64,000 nucleotides of DNA from an uncultured Porphyromonadaceae bacterium (lineage in GTDB: Bacteria > Bacteroidota > Bacteroidia > Bacteroidales > Coprobacteraceae). Within the stretch, counting starts at the first letter, position 1; every line of letters starts with the position of its first letter. The translations under genes were made by a program, and so were the position numbers. The notes under the pieces are model-generated. The model saw nothing but the letters and a program-made list of their open reading frames with translations, ran no database searches and was not told the DNA's origin. Below are positions 62,501-64,000 of this stretch, piece by piece. The stretch is taken from contig URAV01000004.1 of NCBI GenBank assembly GCA_900545915.1, forward strand, positions 1-64,000, read 5' to 3'.

Positions 62501-63225
62501 ATTTCCCTTCGAATCAATTTGGGTCGGCAGCCGGTAGCGGGGTACATGAATCTGAAAATTATGCGGTTGCGTATGCTTCAAGCTATTTTGGTCCGACGCA
62601 GGTAGAAGTCTTGAATAATCCGGAGGGTGATGTTGTCAAAGGCTGTTATGTAACGAATACAGCTTGGGTGAAATATGTAACGGAACAGGGTACGGGAATG
62701 AACTCGAGCGGGAAGGAAGATGCGAATCTGCCGTTTACTATCGGGGATTATTATAAAATAATAGCTACCGGAGATAATGGTAAGACTGTAGAGTTTTATC
62801 TGGTAGATTATCGGAATTCGGCAGAAGGAATCGTTGTAGATACTTGGGAGTGGTTTGATTTAACTTCTTTAGGGAAGGTTAAGAAAATCACTTTTACGGT
62901 GGACGGCTCTCGAAAAAATGATTGGGGAACGACTATCCCGACATATTTCTGTCTGGACGATTTCAATGGGACGGAAAGTATACCTGAAGGTCTGTCGAAT
63001 TCGGATACCGATAATTGTAAAGTGTATCTTTCGGGTGATATGTTGAGATTCGAGCAATGTTCAGGATATACATTCAGCATATACAACATCAATGGAACTT
63101 TGTCGGATAAATTCAATATAGATGACGATTATCAGACTATTCGGTTAAAGAAAGAAAAAGGTCTTTATATCGTTGTCGGAACGAATGGAAAGAACACGAT
63201 TACTCGTAAAATACAGTTACGGTAA
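56581..63225 (+). CDS. Giant cobalamin-riboswitch-controlled secreted protein with DUF4465-like and T9SS domains
   Basis: A 2214-residue protein with a signal peptide (about 1-25, ending VWGQ; ATG 56587 is an alternative start). Four modules of ~280 residues each pair a CUB-like domain with a BNR-associated N-terminal domain. The latter begin near 154, 433, 718 and 994 and show the recurring NYFW...D pattern (NNYFWLVGD, NNYFWLAYD, DTYFWITYD, TYYFWLTCD). A right-handed beta-helix (~1150-1595) follows, then an FN3-like domain (~1600-1695), another beta domain, and a PKD-like domain (~1832-1910). A DUF4465-like domain (~1910-2135; SYWMGDPEESMSSFVSGSYK, VYNPADFPSNQFGSAAGSG, YFCLDDFNG) and a T9SS sorting domain (~2137-2214) end it. 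DUF4465 includes, as I recall, BtuH-type corrinoid-binding surface proteins, so B12 capture is a fair inference. Confidence 0.8.
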   Translation: MLMKRIITFLIAFAFLCKVGPVWGQTTSVMMPYGDDYDNPKTVTVTDPITFYDSGGSSSNAESWCDYPSSVCFVPGNAGEVIEVSFETVDVKSAQFRIYDGFVDVGYDDLPDGDKGVIAAGSVFTSASSDGKMTVGYYCSGASGAGWKAVVKSVSLKDMAIRECVALSTGVSSVPVGAECQPVMLINVKAEGSLNPLTVSELSFNLNGTVSVSDLQNLKVYYSGNKLQFNDAHLYASVSSGDSDIKVSGSQELVSGNNYFWLVGDVTAASVVGNKIAAQCTSIKVAGNEVLETPITSVGEVYIGNELSMSAMWQNCYVGQTSLNFYDDGGPDGKISEGFKGQTTFIPSTSGRRIQIEFKKVALFSTTTSDKSDILKVYNGKSVKEADLNIQISSGDIITVTSSSDDGALTVALTSVTGALFGEGFEAVVSEVEPQEMTVKSIVAAQYTDGTIMAGDVLQPILSLNIQTENVLPIIAQAFKFTTSGTTNPADVTKASVYYTGKKAEFGSSNKIGEVILNGSSDFEITGCTQELGEGNNYFWLAYDIDPRAEAGNKIDAGCTAVVLSGKEEIIADTDPEGDRTIKNEYVSTVGTFEKTIYGSWTYTHTPKKYGSGYEAVQGNQIVTFIPYSEGKIIELEYQDFAVSASSGYYGVDATYIIYSGKGTTGEVLWEANTADKRKNGPETIIRSKSEDGAVTVLFNANDSFYNADGWHAFVREYQSKDMSFDGIDVVQASSDFVAGGTADQEILRFKIVTGGDKNPLSLNKIAVDLKNSQSCIDKVSVYYTGKNDALATTNKIGSIDVDGSVGNLEILVSSDFILEEGDTYFWITYDVKAGATPSQKLDAKLLSVTINNILQSVENGDPEGDREIKNVCLLPVSGHETINVGDFPYVCYDDGGADGEYSETQEGALTFVPKLGDVIKLTFKQFKTSVRDYLEIYDGTGVEDENLSVKYDGDLNESLPESVVSKAEDGSLTIRFNRTGYIVNAGWEIEVSSYTLKPLSCGTVKATSVNEKSELLGGSLNEKMLKVAVEAIGDRGSFVVDELSFEVTNSESLMNTKVYFTGTSDVFSPESQFGTEQTGDTPVFTGEQSISAPGTYYFWLTCDIRSDAAIGTALSFVQSGIKVNGNPFAIESSETANLKIKDGFHGTHTIGENGEYKTITAAVEAMKDGINSAVVFELENGIYNEEVIIPEIPGASAANTITLKSKSGNYSDVTITAENHSGGYDEQNSAVMTIFGADYLTVEGITFTNPDNTYYYLMDVKNASNYVTIRNCYFKGEVMTSEPVTSDPHKLLHTNFVNQAVENTPDTYMTVEGNLFEGGYIAVQAGGANPTDTNKGTKIIGNTFKNQWSKAIYLNYDVDGVIEKNVISSNCSSKKEYNGIDMNTCYNTVVRNNVISATMPYICGIKLRPVAGSEEKHFRVYNNVLNLKSLTSSDNAYAISITGGSTTNKISFVDIVNNTIRLSGNNAEKCAGIYNISNFSESITVQNNIIQNEAGGYVYWINSKPLKATTLNNNALYTSGTVFAKNYTTIENWLTGSKESNSINQKVTFQSDEILALKTLDGLNAGIPLDFVATDIVGNVRDTEHPTIGAYEFVVAELPAMESGYPILSGDVTYNSAVVTVKVTANAEVYYLLKNDEKEPSVEDVIAADNKVSVSKGQETAIPLTELKQHTEYYAFFVLKGLADGQLSEVIAMSAFTTAYAPTSVSTFEDVTVTETGFEDGTARFNGFVVEEITDGIEDSRKAAKLQTEGTVTLINTSDGLILTGFYLKSDADVTISASKGQLEISSRTIASTQDRWIYYSLKEWGEITSITLSSKGNVYIDNFSGKPQKLVVTADDKTVSEGESVILTADVSGGVSPYTYSWRNSKNEILSTEEQYSFVPQECGDYTLTVTDAWDEAATITVRVIVTGEAAAATFENLYLDSESYWMGDPEESMSSFVSGSYKFSNYYEPDYATWAYFGYSNVTSTVYNPADFPSNQFGSAAGSGVHESENYAVAYASSYFGPTQVEVLNNPEGDVVKGCYVTNTAWVKYVTEQGTGMNSSGKEDANLPFTIGDYYKIIATGDNGKTVEFYLVDYRNSAEGIVVDTWEWFDLTSLGKVKKITFTVDGSRKNDWGTTIPTYFCLDDFNGTESIPEGLSNSDTDNCKVYLSGDMLRFEQCSGYTFSIYNINGTLSDKFNIDDDYQTIRLKKEKGLYIVVGTNGKNTITRKIQLR

Positions 63226-63238
63226 CAAACTCTAATAA

Positions 63239-63277
63239 AAAATGGCGTATCGATTATTTTCGATATGCCATTTTTTA
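63239..63277 (+). terminator. Terminator after the giant secreted-protein gene
   Basis: AATGGCGTATCGA pairs with TCGATATGCCATT (one G-U pair), followed by TTTT, 14 bases after the stop codon. It lies between convergent genes and may serve both. Confidence 0.85.
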
Positions 63278-63292
63278 TTTTGTATAAATCGG

Positions 63293-63961
63293 TCAGTAAT
63301 CATATACTTCATCTACGGTATAGTTTAGAAAGCGGTTGAGTGGCTGTAAGACTTTAAAATCGGCAGCCGTCTTTTGTATCCAGTTATTGTCCTCGAAAAA
63401 ACGGTCTTGTTTTTTCCCCATTACGACATAGTCTTTTCTCATTAACAATTCAGGATATTTGAAATCTTTTGGGAATGGTCGGGGAATTGTTTTAAGCATT
63501 TCACCATCGAAAACTGGATATACCTTTTTAAACTCCGGGTTTTCCGTTATTTCGATAAATTCATCGCAATGTTCATATACCGCTTCTCGTAATTCTTTCA
63601 ATAGTTTTGATTCCGGACACCATACACCTCCGCCTAATAGGCAGTTTCCCGGCTCTAAGTGTAAATAATATCCGGCACGTAAACTTTTTTTACCGCCTTT
63701 AGAAGCTATATATGCCGAAAAAAATGTTTTATAAGGCGTTTTATCCGGAGAAAAACGTGTATCTCTATAAATTCTATATACGCAATTTTTTGCCTCTAAA
63801 CCGGAAATTTCTTCATCGAATACCGAAATGAGACGAATAAGCTCATCTACTCTATTCAAAAATGTAGCTCGTAATTCATTAAACTGATCTTTACGCTCAT
63901 TAAACCAATCTCTATTGTTGTGTTGACGCAGTTCTGTTAAAAAATCAAGTATATCTTTCAT
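63293..63961 (-). CDS. DUF2461 family protein (TIGR02453)
   Basis: A 222-residue protein with the family signatures LRQHNNRDWFNERKDQF near the N-terminus, VYRIYRDTRFSPDKTPYKT, the GYYLHLEPGNCLLGGGVW segment and the late PELLMRKDYVV. DUF2461 proteins are widespread and conserved, but their biochemical role is unknown to me. No membrane segment or signal peptide is present, so it is cytoplasmic. It is convergent with the giant secreted-protein gene and has its own candidate promoter. Confidence 0.9.
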   Translation of the reverse strand: MKDILDFLTELRQHNNRDWFNERKDQFNELRATFLNRVDELIRLISVFDEEISGLEAKNCVYRIYRDTRFSPDKTPYKTFFSAYIASKGGKKSLRAGYYLHLEPGNCLLGGGVWCPESKLLKELREAVYEHCDEFIEITENPEFKKVYPVFDGEMLKTIPRPFPKDFKYPELLMRKDYVVMGKKQDRFFEDNNWIQKTAADFKVLQPLNRFLNYTVDEVYDY

Positions 63962-63983
63962 CGCTATTCATATTTTATAGATG

Positions 63984-63991
63984 CAAACATA
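63984..63991 (-). promoter_or_regulatory. Candidate -7 box of the DUF2461 gene
   Basis: On the minus strand the bases read TATGTTTG, matching TAnnTTTG, 22 bases before the ATG. The matching -33 box would lie outside the window. Confidence 0.55.
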
Positions 63992-64000
63992 GCTAAAATT

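Noticed and set aside
1..64000. CRISPR arrays, rRNA and tRNA genes, intact insertion sequences
   Set aside because: No regularly spaced identical repeats, no conserved RNA-gene signatures and no transposase gene were seen on either strand.

Overview
The window looks like a chromosome segment of a Bacteroidales bacterium (phylum Bacteroidota). Supporting this are promoter boxes of the TAnnTTTG type ahead of several genes, AT-rich DNA, three secreted proteins ending in type IX secretion (T9SS) sorting domains, a ribosomal protein S16 with a long charged tail, and GDP-fucose synthesis next to a polysaccharide locus. T9SS cargo points away from most Bacteroides and towards relatives such as Coprobacter, Barnesiella or Parabacteroides; the genus is a guess.

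Layout. (1) 1-1370: decayed DNA, namely an open-ended reading frame at the left edge, a truncated zinc-finger/HTH gene and a broken metallophosphoesterase gene. (2) 1373-14236: a compact co-directional defence operon whose order (XRE regulator, BrxF-like, BrxC-like ATPase, PglX methyltransferase, SNF2-type helicase, PglZ, BrxA) is that of a type 3 BREX phage-defence system, followed by a PD-(D/E)XK nuclease of the PGN_0703 type as an accessory. Imperfect 31-32 bp direct repeats lie at 183-214 and 14728-14758 on either side. (3) 15101-41607: surface polysaccharide synthesis, with a Wzx flippase, ten known or probable glycosyltransferases, three left-handed beta-helix acetyltransferases, five membrane acyltransferase-3 proteins and a Wzy-like polymerase. 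A WecA/MraY-type initiating transferase and GDP-L-fucose synthesis (mannose-1-phosphate guanylyltransferase, Gmd, Fcl) follow, with an unusual nucleotidyltransferase/GHMP-kinase fusion between them. (4) 41982-44674, minus strand: two translationally coupled T9SS cargo proteins. (5) 45300-45860: rpsP. (6) 46171-56005: potassium uptake, with an NtrC-type sigma-54 response regulator, a candidate sigma-54 promoter, two tiny membrane proteins (the second is KdpF), KdpA, KdpB, KdpC, an outer-membrane protein, a KdpD lacking its kinase half, and a separate histidine kinase. (7) 56200-63225: a cobalamin riboswitch ahead of a 2214-residue secreted T9SS protein with four CUB-like/BNR-associated repeat pairs, a beta-helix, a PKD-like domain and a DUF4465-like domain. 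(8) 63293-63961, minus strand: a DUF2461 protein.

How the parts work together. The BREX genes are packed with overlaps or very short gaps and are probably one transcript. The polysaccharide genes also overlap in many places and would make an undecaprenyl-linked, probably fucosylated and heavily O-acylated glycan. One gene there carries a run of eight Gs, a possible phase-variation switch, and two tandem acyltransferases share a nearly identical 3' block that suggests gene conversion. The Kdp region appears wired through sigma-54 rather than through a KdpE regulator. The most novel-looking item is the giant riboswitch-controlled surface protein, which may be a type IX-anchored corrinoid-capture protein. 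All family assignments come from reading motifs and from memory of the families; no database search was run.
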